Shown: piece after piece, positions 38,325 to 45,330 of the stretch
How the letters are laid out: each line of letters starts with the position of its first letter
Numbering within the stretch: the first letter of the stretch is position 1
Assembly (NCBI GenBank): GCA_023554245.1
Contig: JAMJQL010000092.1
Location: 1-64,000, forward strand
Direction of reading: 5' to 3'
Source of the DNA: Gemmatimonadota bacterium
GTDB taxonomy: Bacteria; Gemmatimonadota; Gemmatimonadetes; Palauibacterales; Palauibacteraceae
Length of the DNA: 64,000 bases
The notes under the pieces: generated by a model
Databases searched by the model: none
Told to the model about the DNA's origin: nothing
What the model saw: the letters and a program-made list of their open reading frames with translations, nothing else
Translations under genes and position numbers: made by a program

Positions 38325-38963
38325 ATGTCGGATGCGATGTTGACCGGCTTCCTCCCGTGGGCTCTGCTCGCGTACCTGGTCGGGTCCATTCCGACCGCGT
38401 GGCTGGTCGGCCGCGCCTTCGGTATCGACCTGAGAGAGAAGGGGAGCGGCAACCTGGGTGGAACGAACGCCTACCGCGTGCTCGGTGCCCGGGGAGGGCT
38501 GCCCGTCATTGTCGTCGACATCACGAAGGGATACGTACCGGCCGCATTCTTCCCGCAATGGGATGGGTCGGGCGTCGGGGAGCTCGCTCTCGCATACGGG
38601 CTGCTCGCGATCGTGGGGCACGTGTGGCCTGTCTGGCTGAAGTTCCGTGGCGGGAAGGGAGTCGCCACCGGAGCGGGCGTTCTGATCGCTCTGGCTCCGT
38701 TCGCTGCTCTGGTCGCGACGCTGGTCTGGATCGGCATGGTCGCCCTGACCCGCACGGTCTCGGTGGCTTCTCTGGCGGCTGCTACCGTGGTCCCGGTGGC
38801 GGCGGCCATCACCGACGCGCCATGGTCCACGACCCTGTTCTGTGCCGGCGTCGCGCTGTTCGTCTGGTGGACACATCGTAGTAATCTTGTACGCATCGCC
38901 CGCGGTGAGGAGCATAAATTCGGCGCGGACCGATCGGCCTCGCGGAAGGAGAACGGAACGTGA
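38325..38963 (+). CDS. plsY: Acyl-phosphate glycerol-3-phosphate acyltransferase
   Basis: PlsY makes lysophosphatidic acid from acyl-phosphate and glycerol-3-phosphate, the first step of phospholipid synthesis. The 212-residue integral membrane protein has GSIPTAWLVG, GSGNLGGTNAYRVLG (the GSGN-TN active-site motif) and FRGGKGVATG (phosphate-binding GGKGVAT) between several membrane helices, and a C-terminal charged tail. The start is taken as ATG 38325, with GAGGGG about 9 bases upstream; a second in-frame ATG at 38337 is possible. The open frame extends upstream inside der but lacks family similarity there. Confidence 0.94.
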   Translation: MSDAMLTGFLPWALLAYLVGSIPTAWLVGRAFGIDLREKGSGNLGGTNAYRVLGARGGLPVIVVDITKGYVPAAFFPQWDGSGVGELALAYGLLAIVGHVWPVWLKFRGGKGVATGAGVLIALAPFAALVATLVWIGMVALTRTVSVASLAAATVVPVAAAITDAPWSTTLFCAGVALFVWWTHRSNLVRIARGEEHKFGADRSASRKENGT

Positions 38964-39976
38964 GCAGTCGGAGAATCGGGGTGATTGGAGCGGGCAGCTG
39001 GGGCACCGCGCTGGCCGACTGCCTGTCGCGCAACGGACATGCTGTCCGTCTCTGGTCCCACGAGATCGAAGTGGCAGATGCGATTCGTGAACAACACCGG
39101 AATGAAGCTTATCTCCCCGGAGTCGAGCTCGATCCGCGACTGGAGGCGTCCCCCGACCTGGCCGAGGTGCTCGACCGCGCCGAGGTAGTCGTCTCGGTCA
39201 GTCCGTCGGAATTCGTCCGCGCAACCATGGAACGGGCCCGTTCCTGCCTGCCGACGGACCCGTTTCTGCTCGTCAGTGCGTCAAAAGGACTCGAGCTCGA
39301 GACGGACCTCCGGATGAGCGAGGTACTGCTCCAGGTACTCGGCGGCGAAGTCGCCGAGGGTTGTGTGGTTCTCTCCGGACCGAGCTTCGCGGCCGAGCTC
39401 GCCCGTCAGCGACCGACAGCGGTCACCCTCGCATCTCGCAGCGAGGAAATGGCCATCGCCACCCAGGAGCTGTTTCAGAACGAGCACTTCCGACTCTACA
39501 CGCAGAGCGATGTGATTGGAACCGAGCTGGGAGGCGCGCTCAAGAACGTCATCGCACTGGCCGCAGGGATCAGCGACGGACTGGGCCTCGGACACAACGC
39601 CAGGGCGGCGCTGCTGACTCGAAGCCTGGCGGAGATCCGCCGGCTGACACACAAGCTGGGCGGCGAGCCCGAGACGCTGGCGGGGCTCGCGGGCGTGGGC
39701 GATCTGATCCTCACCTGCACCGGTGATTTGAGCCGGAATCGGACAGTCGGAATCGAGATCGGAAGGGGGCGGAAGCTCGAAGAAGTGCTCTCCGGCATGC
39801 GGTCGGTGGCCGAGGGTGTGCGGACGACGCGAGCCGCGGTGGATCTCGCGGTGCGACACGGGGTGGAAATGCCCATATCGGAGGCCGTATACTCCATCCT
39901 GTACGAAGACGTCGAGCCGAGGATGGCGCTGGCGCGCCTCATGGCTCGCGAGCCGAAGCCCGAACGCTGGAGCTGA
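38960..39976 (+). CDS. gpsA: Glycerol-3-phosphate dehydrogenase [NAD(P)+]
   Basis: GpsA reduces dihydroxyacetone phosphate to glycerol-3-phosphate, the substrate of the plsY product just upstream. The 338-residue protein has GVIGAGSWGTALA, the SASKGLE segment, LSGPSFAAELARQRPTAV, and GALKNVIALAAGISDGLGLG with the catalytic Lys and the conserved N. The GTG start has AAGGAG upstream and a 4-base overlap with plsY, so the two enzymes of one pathway are coupled. Confidence 0.95.
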   Translation: MSSRRIGVIGAGSWGTALADCLSRNGHAVRLWSHEIEVADAIREQHRNEAYLPGVELDPRLEASPDLAEVLDRAEVVVSVSPSEFVRATMERARSCLPTDPFLLVSASKGLELETDLRMSEVLLQVLGGEVAEGCVVLSGPSFAAELARQRPTAVTLASRSEEMAIATQELFQNEHFRLYTQSDVIGTELGGALKNVIALAAGISDGLGLGHNARAALLTRSLAEIRRLTHKLGGEPETLAGLAGVGDLILTCTGDLSRNRTVGIEIGRGRKLEEVLSGMRSVAEGVRTTRAAVDLAVRHGVEMPISEAVYSILYEDVEPRMALARLMAREPKPERWS

Positions 39977-39981
39977 ATCGA

Positions 39982-40332
39982 GTGGATCAGCGAATCGCGC
40001 CGAAAGAATACTACTCGATCGGTGAGGTCTGCTCCCTGACGGGACTCAAGCCACATGTCCTTCGCTACTGGGAGTCACAGTTTCCGGCCCTGCGCCCCAC
40101 GAAGAATCGCGCGGGAAATCGGGTATACCGTCGCAAGGAGATCAAGCTGGTGCACCTGCTCCAGCACCTCCTCTACAACGAGAAGTACACGATCGAAGGG
40201 GCCCGGCACAAACTCGACCAGCTGCGCAAGGAAGGGAAGTTGTCCCGTGCCGCCAGGGTCGCCTGGGAAAACGAGACGGTGCGCCAGCTGCGCAGGGAAG
40301 CCGATGCCCTGGTGGAGTTGCTCGACACGTGA
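39982..40332 (+). CDS. MerR-family transcriptional regulator
   Basis: This 116-residue protein has the MerR helix-turn-helix at its N-terminus (YYSIGEVCSLTGLKPHVLRYWESQFPALRP), followed by wing residues NRVYRRKEI and a helix pair. There is no long effector domain, and the C-terminal helix (AWENETVRQLRREADALVELL) is likely a dimerisation coiled coil. MerR proteins of this short form are often found next to gpsA, surE and pcm in diderm bacteria. The inducer is unknown. It overlaps surE by 4 bases. Confidence 0.9.
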   Translation: MDQRIAPKEYYSIGEVCSLTGLKPHVLRYWESQFPALRPTKNRAGNRVYRRKEIKLVHLLQHLLYNEKYTIEGARHKLDQLRKEGKLSRAARVAWENETVRQLRREADALVELLDT

Positions 40333-41105
40333 GCCAGCCGCCGCCGAACCGGCGACCCAACATTCTCTGCACAAATGACGATGGGATCCATGCTCCCGGA
40401 CTCGGTGTCCTGACCGAGGCTGCACGCCGAATCGGTTCGGTGGTCGTGGTAGCCCCCGATCGGGAGCAGAGCGCGACGAGTCATTCTCTGACAGTCAATC
40501 GTCCGCTGCGCGTCACGCGCAGAGACGAAGACACTCACGTCGTGGACGGCACGCCCACCGACTGCGTACTGATCGCCGTAAACAGCCTGCTCGATATCCG
40601 GCCCGACTTCGTATTCTCGGGCGTCAATCACGGGCCGAATATGGGAGAGGACGTCCTCTACTCGGGCACGGTAGCCGCCGCCATGGAGGGAACGATTCTC
40701 GGAATCCCCTCGGTGGCGGTCTCTCTGTCGAGCCGATCGTCCGACAACCTCGAGGGATTCGTCGAGATCCTCGCCCGTCTGCTCCGTGGGCTGGTGGAGC
40801 GGACCGACTTCCCGGATGAGACCTTCTTCAATATCAATCTCCCGGATATCCCCGCCGAGGAGATCAAGGGCGCCCGGATCACTACGCTCGGCCGCCGGGT
40901 CTACTCGGACTCCCTCACACGAAGAGAAGACCCCTCCGGACGCGAGTACTTCTGGATCGGCGGTGGCGTCTCCAGCTGGAGCGGAAGGGATGACTCGGAT
41001 TTCCGCGCAGTCCGTGCCGGTTTCGCGTCCGTGACACCGCTTCACCTCGACCTCACTAACTACAGGTTGATGAAGGAGGTAGAGGGTTGGTCGCTGCCGA
41101 TATGA
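40329..41105 (+). CDS. surE: 5'/3'-nucleotidase SurE
   Basis: SurE dephosphorylates nucleoside monophosphates and may help survival in stationary phase. The 258-residue protein has NILCTNDDGIHAPGLGVL with the metal-binding NDDG, VVVAPDREQSATSHSLT, and the conserved GVNHGPNMGEDVLYSGTVAAAMEG with IPSVAVS. Fold and length fit the family. It is coupled to the MerR gene by 4 bases and followed by pcm, the common surE-pcm pair. Confidence 0.94.
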   Translation: MSQPPPNRRPNILCTNDDGIHAPGLGVLTEAARRIGSVVVVAPDREQSATSHSLTVNRPLRVTRRDEDTHVVDGTPTDCVLIAVNSLLDIRPDFVFSGVNHGPNMGEDVLYSGTVAAAMEGTILGIPSVAVSLSSRSSDNLEGFVEILARLLRGLVERTDFPDETFFNINLPDIPAEEIKGARITTLGRRVYSDSLTRREDPSGREYFWIGGGVSSWSGRDDSDFRAVRAGFASVTPLHLDLTNYRLMKEVEGWSLPI

Positions 41106-41740
41106 ACGCGGCGTACCGCCGATCTCGTCGTCGCCTGGTCGAGCTGCTTCGTGCGTCAGGGATCGAGGACCTTGCTGTCCTGCACGCCTTCGATGCCGTA
41201 CCACGCCACCTCTTCGTTCCCGAAGCGGTCCGGCACAGGGCCTACGAAGATGTCGCGCTGCCTCTCGGCCACGGCCAGACCATCTCCCGGCCTCTCTCCC
41301 ATGCTCTACACCTGCAGCTTGCCCGGCTCGACGGAACCGAGCGGGTGCTGGAAATCGGCAGTGGCTCCGGCTTCCAGACGGCGCTGCTGGCCCGGCTCGT
41401 GCAACAGGTCTGCTCGATCGAGGTCATTCCCGAACTTGCCGCAAGGGCACAGGCGCAACTCGAGATGCTGCAGATCGACAACGTAGAGCTGCGGACAGGC
41501 GATGGGAGCACCGGGTGGCCTGAGCGCGCCCCGTTCGACGCGATTCTGGTCGGTGCGGCGGCGCCCGTCGTTCCAGTTCCGCTGCGCGAGCAGCTCTCCG
41601 AGGGTGGAAGACTCCTCATACCCATCGGGAACGAGAACGGACAGCGCCTGCTGCTCGTCGAGCGCAAGGGCGAGGAATGGACCGAAACAGAGGTCGAGAG
41701 CGCGCGATTCGTGCCTCTCGTGGGAGAGGAGGGCTGGTGA
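41087..41740 (+). CDS. pcm: Protein-L-isoaspartate O-methyltransferase
   Basis: Pcm repairs isoaspartyl damage in proteins by SAM-dependent methylation. The 217-residue enzyme has the family motif LPLGHGQTISRP (active-site Gly-Gln-Thr-Ile-Ser) and the SAM motif VLEIGSGSGFQTALLA. Its C-terminal part is VGAAAPVVPVPLREQLSEGGRLLIPIG. The start is a TTG at 41087: an AAGGAGG ribosome site lies the right distance before it, while ATG 41102 is 22 bases from that site. Choosing TTG gives a 19-base overlap with surE. Confidence 0.9.
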   Translation: MVAADMNAAYRRSRRRLVELLRASGIEDLAVLHAFDAVPRHLFVPEAVRHRAYEDVALPLGHGQTISRPLSHALHLQLARLDGTERVLEIGSGSGFQTALLARLVQQVCSIEVIPELAARAQAQLEMLQIDNVELRTGDGSTGWPERAPFDAILVGAAAPVVPVPLREQLSEGGRLLIPIGNENGQRLLLVERKGEEWTETEVESARFVPLVGEEGW

Positions 41741-42405
41741 ACGATCCGGTGCAGGGGAGCGCGGCCGAGGCGGTCGTCGAGTCGGAGGAGTTGGAACTGG
41801 CGGAGGATGGATCGCACGGCGGTCCCTTGCATCGCCTCTACCACTGGGTACTGGGATGGGCCGACCGGCCGGGCGGAACCTGGGCGCTGTTCGGAATCGC
41901 CTTCGCGGAGTCATCCTTCTTTCCCATTCCTCCCGATGTGTTGCTGATTCCCCTCGCTCTCGGCAATGTGCGACGGTCCCTCTGGTTCGCCTTCGTCTGC
42001 ACGGTCGGCTCGGTGGCAGGTGCAGCCCTCGGTTACGTGATCGGAAGCTCCCTCTATGCCTCCATCGGCGAGCCGATCATCCAGTTCTACCATGGACAGG
42101 AGCACTACGACGAACTTCGGGTCCTGTTCGAGGAGAACCTCATTCTCACGCTCGGGACGGCGGGCTTCACTCCGATCCCGTTCAAGGTCTTCACCATTGC
42201 GGCGGGCGCGTTCGGTGTGTCCTTTCCTGCGTTCATAGCGATCTCCGCACTGAGTCGAGGTGCCCGGTTCTTCCTGGTCGCAGGTCTGATCCGTGCCTTC
42301 GGCGAGCCGATCCGCGAGTTCATCGAGAAGTACTTCAACCTTCTGACCATCGCCTTCGTGGTACTGCTGGTGCTCGGGTTTCTCAGCGTCTCGTTCGTAT
42401 TCTGA
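41737..42405 (+). CDS. VTT/DedA-domain membrane protein (YqaA type)
   Basis: The 222-residue protein has four to five predicted membrane helices. The conserved segments are AFAESSFFPIPPDVLLIPLALG, VGSVAGAALGYVIGS, and the P-rich re-entrant region LGTAGFTPIPFKVFTIAAGAFG. These are the VTT domain of DedA-like proteins, which are proposed to scramble or transport lipids such as undecaprenyl phosphate or phosphatidylethanolamine. The role here is not proven. An acidic N-terminal extension of about 40 residues precedes the first helix. The GTG start has GGAGAGGAGGG upstream and overlaps pcm by 4 bases. A second, classical DedA gene lies at 60570-61199. Confidence 0.85.
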   Translation: MNDPVQGSAAEAVVESEELELAEDGSHGGPLHRLYHWVLGWADRPGGTWALFGIAFAESSFFPIPPDVLLIPLALGNVRRSLWFAFVCTVGSVAGAALGYVIGSSLYASIGEPIIQFYHGQEHYDELRVLFEENLILTLGTAGFTPIPFKVFTIAAGAFGVSFPAFIAISALSRGARFFLVAGLIRAFGEPIREFIEKYFNLLTIAFVVLLVLGFLSVSFVF

Positions 42406-42458
42406 GCAGCTGGTCGGGGCACACACGCTGACCTTCTCGTTGACTCGGGCCCGCACGA

Positions 42459-42486
42459 CCGGATAGGTTTTCAGGCCTGTATCCGG
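42459..42486 (+). repeat. 7-base inverted repeat in the intergenic gap after the VTT gene
   Basis: CCGGATA at 42459-42465 pairs perfectly with TATCCGG at 42480-42486 around a 14-base loop, with a further partial GG/CC pairing inside. It lies 54 bases after the VTT gene stop and 78 bases before the TPR gene ATG. It is not followed by a T run, so it may be a weak terminator or a regulatory site. Confidence 0.4.
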
Positions 42487-42516
42487 CCGGGAGGGGTACG
42501 GGTACGGCACAGGCGA

Positions 42517-42522
42517 TATAAG
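42517..42522 (+). promoter_or_regulatory. Possible -10 element for the membrane-anchored TPR gene
   Basis: TATAAG at 42517-42522 matches the -10 consensus at 5 of 6 positions, in an otherwise GC-rich 158-base gap. No good -35 sits 16-18 bases before it. A TTGACT (42440-42445) lies too far upstream to pair with this hexamer but could pair with the weak hexamer GATAGG at 42462-42467. The TPR gene ATG follows after about 40 bases. Confidence 0.3.
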
Positions 42523-42563
42523 TCACGCGCAAACAAGTACTTACAGGAAGTGGTTGATCTGTC

Positions 42564-43415
42564 ATGGCAAAGTCGATGGCCACGAAGGCCAAGAAGGAAC
42601 CGGTCAACACCGAGGATCGTGTCGTCGAGAGCGTCGTCACCGCGGCGGACTGGGCGGACCGGAATCGCCGGGTGGTCACACTGGGTACCGTTGCGCTGAT
42701 CGCGCTCCTGTTTGCCGGTTGGGCATATCTCGACTACCGGAGCAAGATCTCCGAGCGTGCGGCAGTGCGGCTGGACGAGATACGAATGACCTCCGCGTCG
42801 GGCGCTCCGCCCGAGCAGGTCAGGGCTGAGCTCGCCGAGTACATCGGCCAGTTCGGCGGAACGCCGTTCGGTAACGAAGCGCGCCTCTACATGGCCCAGA
42901 TGGATCTGAGAGCAAACGACTTCGATTCCGCGATCCGGAATCTGGAGCCAGCAGCCGACCTCGCCATGGGAACCCCTGTGGCATTTCGGGCCGCCGAGGC
43001 GATCGCCGCTGCCCACGAGATGGCGGGGCGCCCGGAGGAGGCGATCCGGTGGCACGAGCGGATCGCGAGGGAGGCCGTGTTCGGCTTTCAGCGCGAGGAC
43101 GCTATTGGCGAGCAGGCCAGAATTCATGCCCGGATCGGCGACCTCCAGCGTGCGGAGTCACTCTACCGTCAGCTGCTCGCGGATGAGGAGCCTCAGGCCG
43201 AGGACCAGGCATCGATCTGGGCGGTCCGGGTGGGCGAGGTTGAAGCGTTACAGGCGGCGGGCGGAAGTGTCCCGCCGGTTCCGGAGATGCGGACCTTCGA
43301 CCCGGAGGCGCTTACCGCACCTTCCACGGGCCGTCCGAGCACGGAGTCGTTCGACGCGGCGCCGTCGGAGTCCGGGGACGAGGCCGGGAATCCGGAGACG
43401 GACTCGGGAGAGTAG
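42564..43415 (+). CDS. Membrane-anchored TPR protein, YfgM-like
   Basis: The 283-residue protein has a short Lys-rich cytoplasmic N-terminus, one membrane helix (VVTLGTVALIALLFAGWAYL, residues about 37-56) and TPR-like helices in the periplasmic part. Examples are GNEARLYMAQMDLRANDFDSAIRNLE and AIGEQARIHARIGDLQRAESLYRQLL. It ends with an acidic, Ser/Pro-rich tail that is likely unstructured. The topology and the YIGQFGGTPFGNEARL segment recall YfgM, an ancillary factor of the Sec/BamB region, but the tail is unlike it. It is the last gene before the dif site. Confidence 0.75.
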   Translation: MAKSMATKAKKEPVNTEDRVVESVVTAADWADRNRRVVTLGTVALIALLFAGWAYLDYRSKISERAAVRLDEIRMTSASGAPPEQVRAELAEYIGQFGGTPFGNEARLYMAQMDLRANDFDSAIRNLEPAADLAMGTPVAFRAAEAIAAAHEMAGRPEEAIRWHERIAREAVFGFQREDAIGEQARIHARIGDLQRAESLYRQLLADEEPQAEDQASIWAVRVGEVEALQAAGGSVPPVPEMRTFDPEALTAPSTGRPSTESFDAAPSESGDEAGNPETDSGE

Positions 43416-43496
43416 TCCGGCGCGATCCGTCCTCCGGTCGAGGGCCTTTTTCCGGTCCATCCCGGCACCCGGCTCCTGTCGACCGGCGTCAGCCTA

Positions 43497-43524
43497 ACGG
43501 CGCATAATGTATATTATGTTAACT
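43497..43524 (+). other. dif: dif site (XerC/XerD chromosome-dimer resolution)
   Basis: A 28-base site matches the E. coli dif at 24 of 28 positions. The left arm (XerC side) is ACGGCGCATAA at 43497-43507. The central hexamer TGTATA at 43508-43513 is identical to the E. coli one. The right arm (XerD side) is TTATGTTAACT at 43514-43524, with one difference. The four differences are the first three bases of the left arm and the tenth base of the right arm. It is the one strikingly AT-rich spot in a GC-rich region and lies in the only convergent intergenic gap, exactly where gene direction flips. The 171-base gap (43416-43586) holds nothing else clear: no good terminator was found on either side. 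Confidence 0.93.
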
Positions 43525-43586
43525 AGCGCCCATGGGTGGTTACGCTTTCGTGGCACTCCGGCCTCTCCTCCGGCCCGCACGACCTG

Positions 43587-44351
43587 CTAAAGTCGGCCGG
43601 TAAGACCCTTCATTCTCAGCGCCCATACCCGCCATACGGCCTCCCGCACGATAGCGCCCGACATCTTGCTCTCTCCCTCGGCCCGATCGGTGAACACGAT
43701 CGGAATTTCCTTGAGCCGGAATCCCTGCTTCCAGGCTCGATAGTCCATCTCGATCTGGAATGTGTATCCGGTGCTGCCCACGCGGTCGAAGTCGATCGCT
43801 TCCAGCACTTCCCGTCGGAAACACTTGAATCCGCTGGTCGCGTCCTTCAGCGGAAGGCCCGTGATCCAGTGCGCGTACTTGTTGGCGAACCACGACAGGA
43901 GCAGGCGACTCATCGGCCAGTTGATCACGTTGACCCCCCGGACGTAGCGGGATCCGATCACCAGATCGGCCTCTCCGGAGGCCGCATCCAGCATCTCCGG
44001 CAGATACTTCGGATCGTGCGAGTAGTCGGCATCCATCTCTATCAGCCACTCGTATCCCTGCTCCAGCCCGATTCCGAAGCCGGTCAGATAAGCCGATCCC
44101 AGGCCCTGCTTTCCCTCACGGTGCAGGACTCGCACGCGCGGTTCGGTCGATGCGATGCGATCGGCGATCGCCCCCGTACCATCGGGAGACGCATCGTCGA
44201 CGATCAGGATGTCGATCCGCGGGTCGGCCTCGAGAATCAGCGGTACGATTCCCTCGAGGTTCCGGGCCTCTTCGTACGTGGGAAGCACGACGAGCGCTCG
44301 TCCACGTCCTCGATCCCCGGCGGTCCGGTCCGTCGATGCTCCTGAACTCAC
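43587..44351 (-). CDS. GT2 polyprenyl-phosphate-mannose synthase-like glycosyltransferase
   Basis: The 254-residue protein resembles dolichol/polyprenol-phosphate-mannose synthase without membrane helices. It has VVLPTYEEARNLEGIV, LIVDDASPDGTGAIAD, the nucleotide-sugar/metal motif EMDADYSHDP, GSRYVRGVN, and KDATSGFKCFRREVLEAID near the end. Such enzymes make polyprenyl-phosphate-hexose, the donor for GT-C transferases on the far side of the membrane. It is the last gene of the leftward series before dif, and its ATG overlaps the UPF0104 gene stop by 4 bases. The exact sugar is not settled by sequence. Confidence 0.86.
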   Translation of the reverse strand: MSSGASTDRTAGDRGRGRALVVLPTYEEARNLEGIVPLILEADPRIDILIVDDASPDGTGAIADRIASTEPRVRVLHREGKQGLGSAYLTGFGIGLEQGYEWLIEMDADYSHDPKYLPEMLDAASGEADLVIGSRYVRGVNVINWPMSRLLLSWFANKYAHWITGLPLKDATSGFKCFRREVLEAIDFDRVGSTGYTFQIEMDYRAWKQGFRLKEIPIVFTDRAEGESKMSGAIVREAVWRVWALRMKGLTGRL

Positions 44352-45325
44352 CCCTCACCTCGTTCCTGCCGGACTGTACCCGCGAGTCCCGCCGCCAGTA
44401 ACTCCGTCGCCACCGCCCACAGCCGCGCGAGTACCGCGACTGCCGCTCCGACGGAGAGAGGCACGCCGGCAACAGCGGCCAGCAATCCGGCCATCGTTCC
44501 TTCTCTCACCACCAGTCCTCCGGGCGCGATGAGGACGAGATATCCGGCGACGTAGGAGGCTGAGAACACTCCCGCCATCGTCAGAAAGCCGGGTTCGGTG
44601 CTGCCCCCCGCCCCTCTCCAGACACACCAGAGGCCGAGACCGTTCACCATCCACGCCACGATCAGGCCGAGGGCAGCCAGCACGGCCGAGCCGGCTCCCG
44701 GTGGCTGCGCCGGCGGCGTCTCTCCGAAGCGCTTTGCCAGCGCACCCGTCAGACGGCCCGTCAGTGAGGGTCGCACCAGCAGGACCACGAGCAGCAGAAG
44801 GATGACCGCGATCGGAACGGTCGCTCCCCCCGCCAGAAATTCGGCGCCCAGCACGGCCGCGGCGACGGCGACCCCCGTCCCGAGGACGAGCACCTGAAAC
44901 AGACCGGCTGCCGTCAACGCTGACGCGCCTGCCCTCCGGCGGTCCCGCATGTAGAACGCGAGGCCCGACAGCTGCCAGAGCTTGCCCGGAATGTAGCGGC
45001 CGAGATTGGTCACCATCCACACCCGAACCCCCTCCGACGTTCCGATCCTGCCTCCCAGTGCCCGAAACAGCCCTACCCAGATCGCGCCCATGAGAAACAG
45101 GTTTGCGGTGCCGATCACGAGAGCCGCAATGAGCCAGCCGGGGCGAAGAGTCCAGCCGAAGTCGCGCAGGTCGGAGCGCAATCCCGACACCTCTCCACCC
45201 TGGCGCACGAGAAGGAAGAGCGCAAACACGAGCGACAGGGCCACGAACGTCCAGCCGATCGCCCGTTTTCGCTTCTCGTGGACGGGCAGTGCCCTTCCGG
45301 GATCGGAATTCTCGCCCCCCCGCAC
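44348..45325 (-). CDS. UPF0104 / lysylphosphatidylglycerol-synthase-type transmembrane protein
   Basis: The 325-residue protein has about eight membrane helices and the UPF0104 features FRALGGRIGTSEGVRVWMVTNLGRYIPGKLWQL and YLVLIAPGGLVVREGTMAGLLA. The family includes proposed lipid or polyprenyl-phosphate-sugar flippases and the flippase half of MprF. The start is GTG 45325, 5 bases after the YfhO gene stop, with AGAGGG about 10 bases upstream. The frame upstream of it is a shadow of the YfhO gene. Position between a polyprenyl-phosphate-sugar synthase and a YfhO gene suggests that it moves the sugar donor across the membrane. Confidence 0.8.
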   Translation of the reverse strand: MRGGENSDPGRALPVHEKRKRAIGWTFVALSLVFALFLLVRQGGEVSGLRSDLRDFGWTLRPGWLIAALVIGTANLFLMGAIWVGLFRALGGRIGTSEGVRVWMVTNLGRYIPGKLWQLSGLAFYMRDRRRAGASALTAAGLFQVLVLGTGVAVAAAVLGAEFLAGGATVPIAVILLLLVVLLVRPSLTGRLTGALAKRFGETPPAQPPGAGSAVLAALGLIVAWMVNGLGLWCVWRGAGGSTEPGFLTMAGVFSASYVAGYLVLIAPGGLVVREGTMAGLLAAVAGVPLSVGAAVAVLARLWAVATELLAAGLAGTVRQERGEG

Positions 45326-45330
45326 CGCTC

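Noticed and set aside
36371-38452. Minus-strand open frame of 693 codons opposite DUF512 and der
   Set aside because: Antisense of der, which has both GTPase domains and the KH-like domain intact.
43416-43496. Rho-independent terminator between the TPR gene and dif
   Set aside because: The T run in GGGCCTTTTTCC has no good stem before it; only a short direct repeat (CCGGTC) flanks it.
43536-44345. Plus-strand open frame of 269 codons just right of dif
   Set aside because: Antisense of the GT2 gene with the DAD motif; would break the strand pattern and has no family match.
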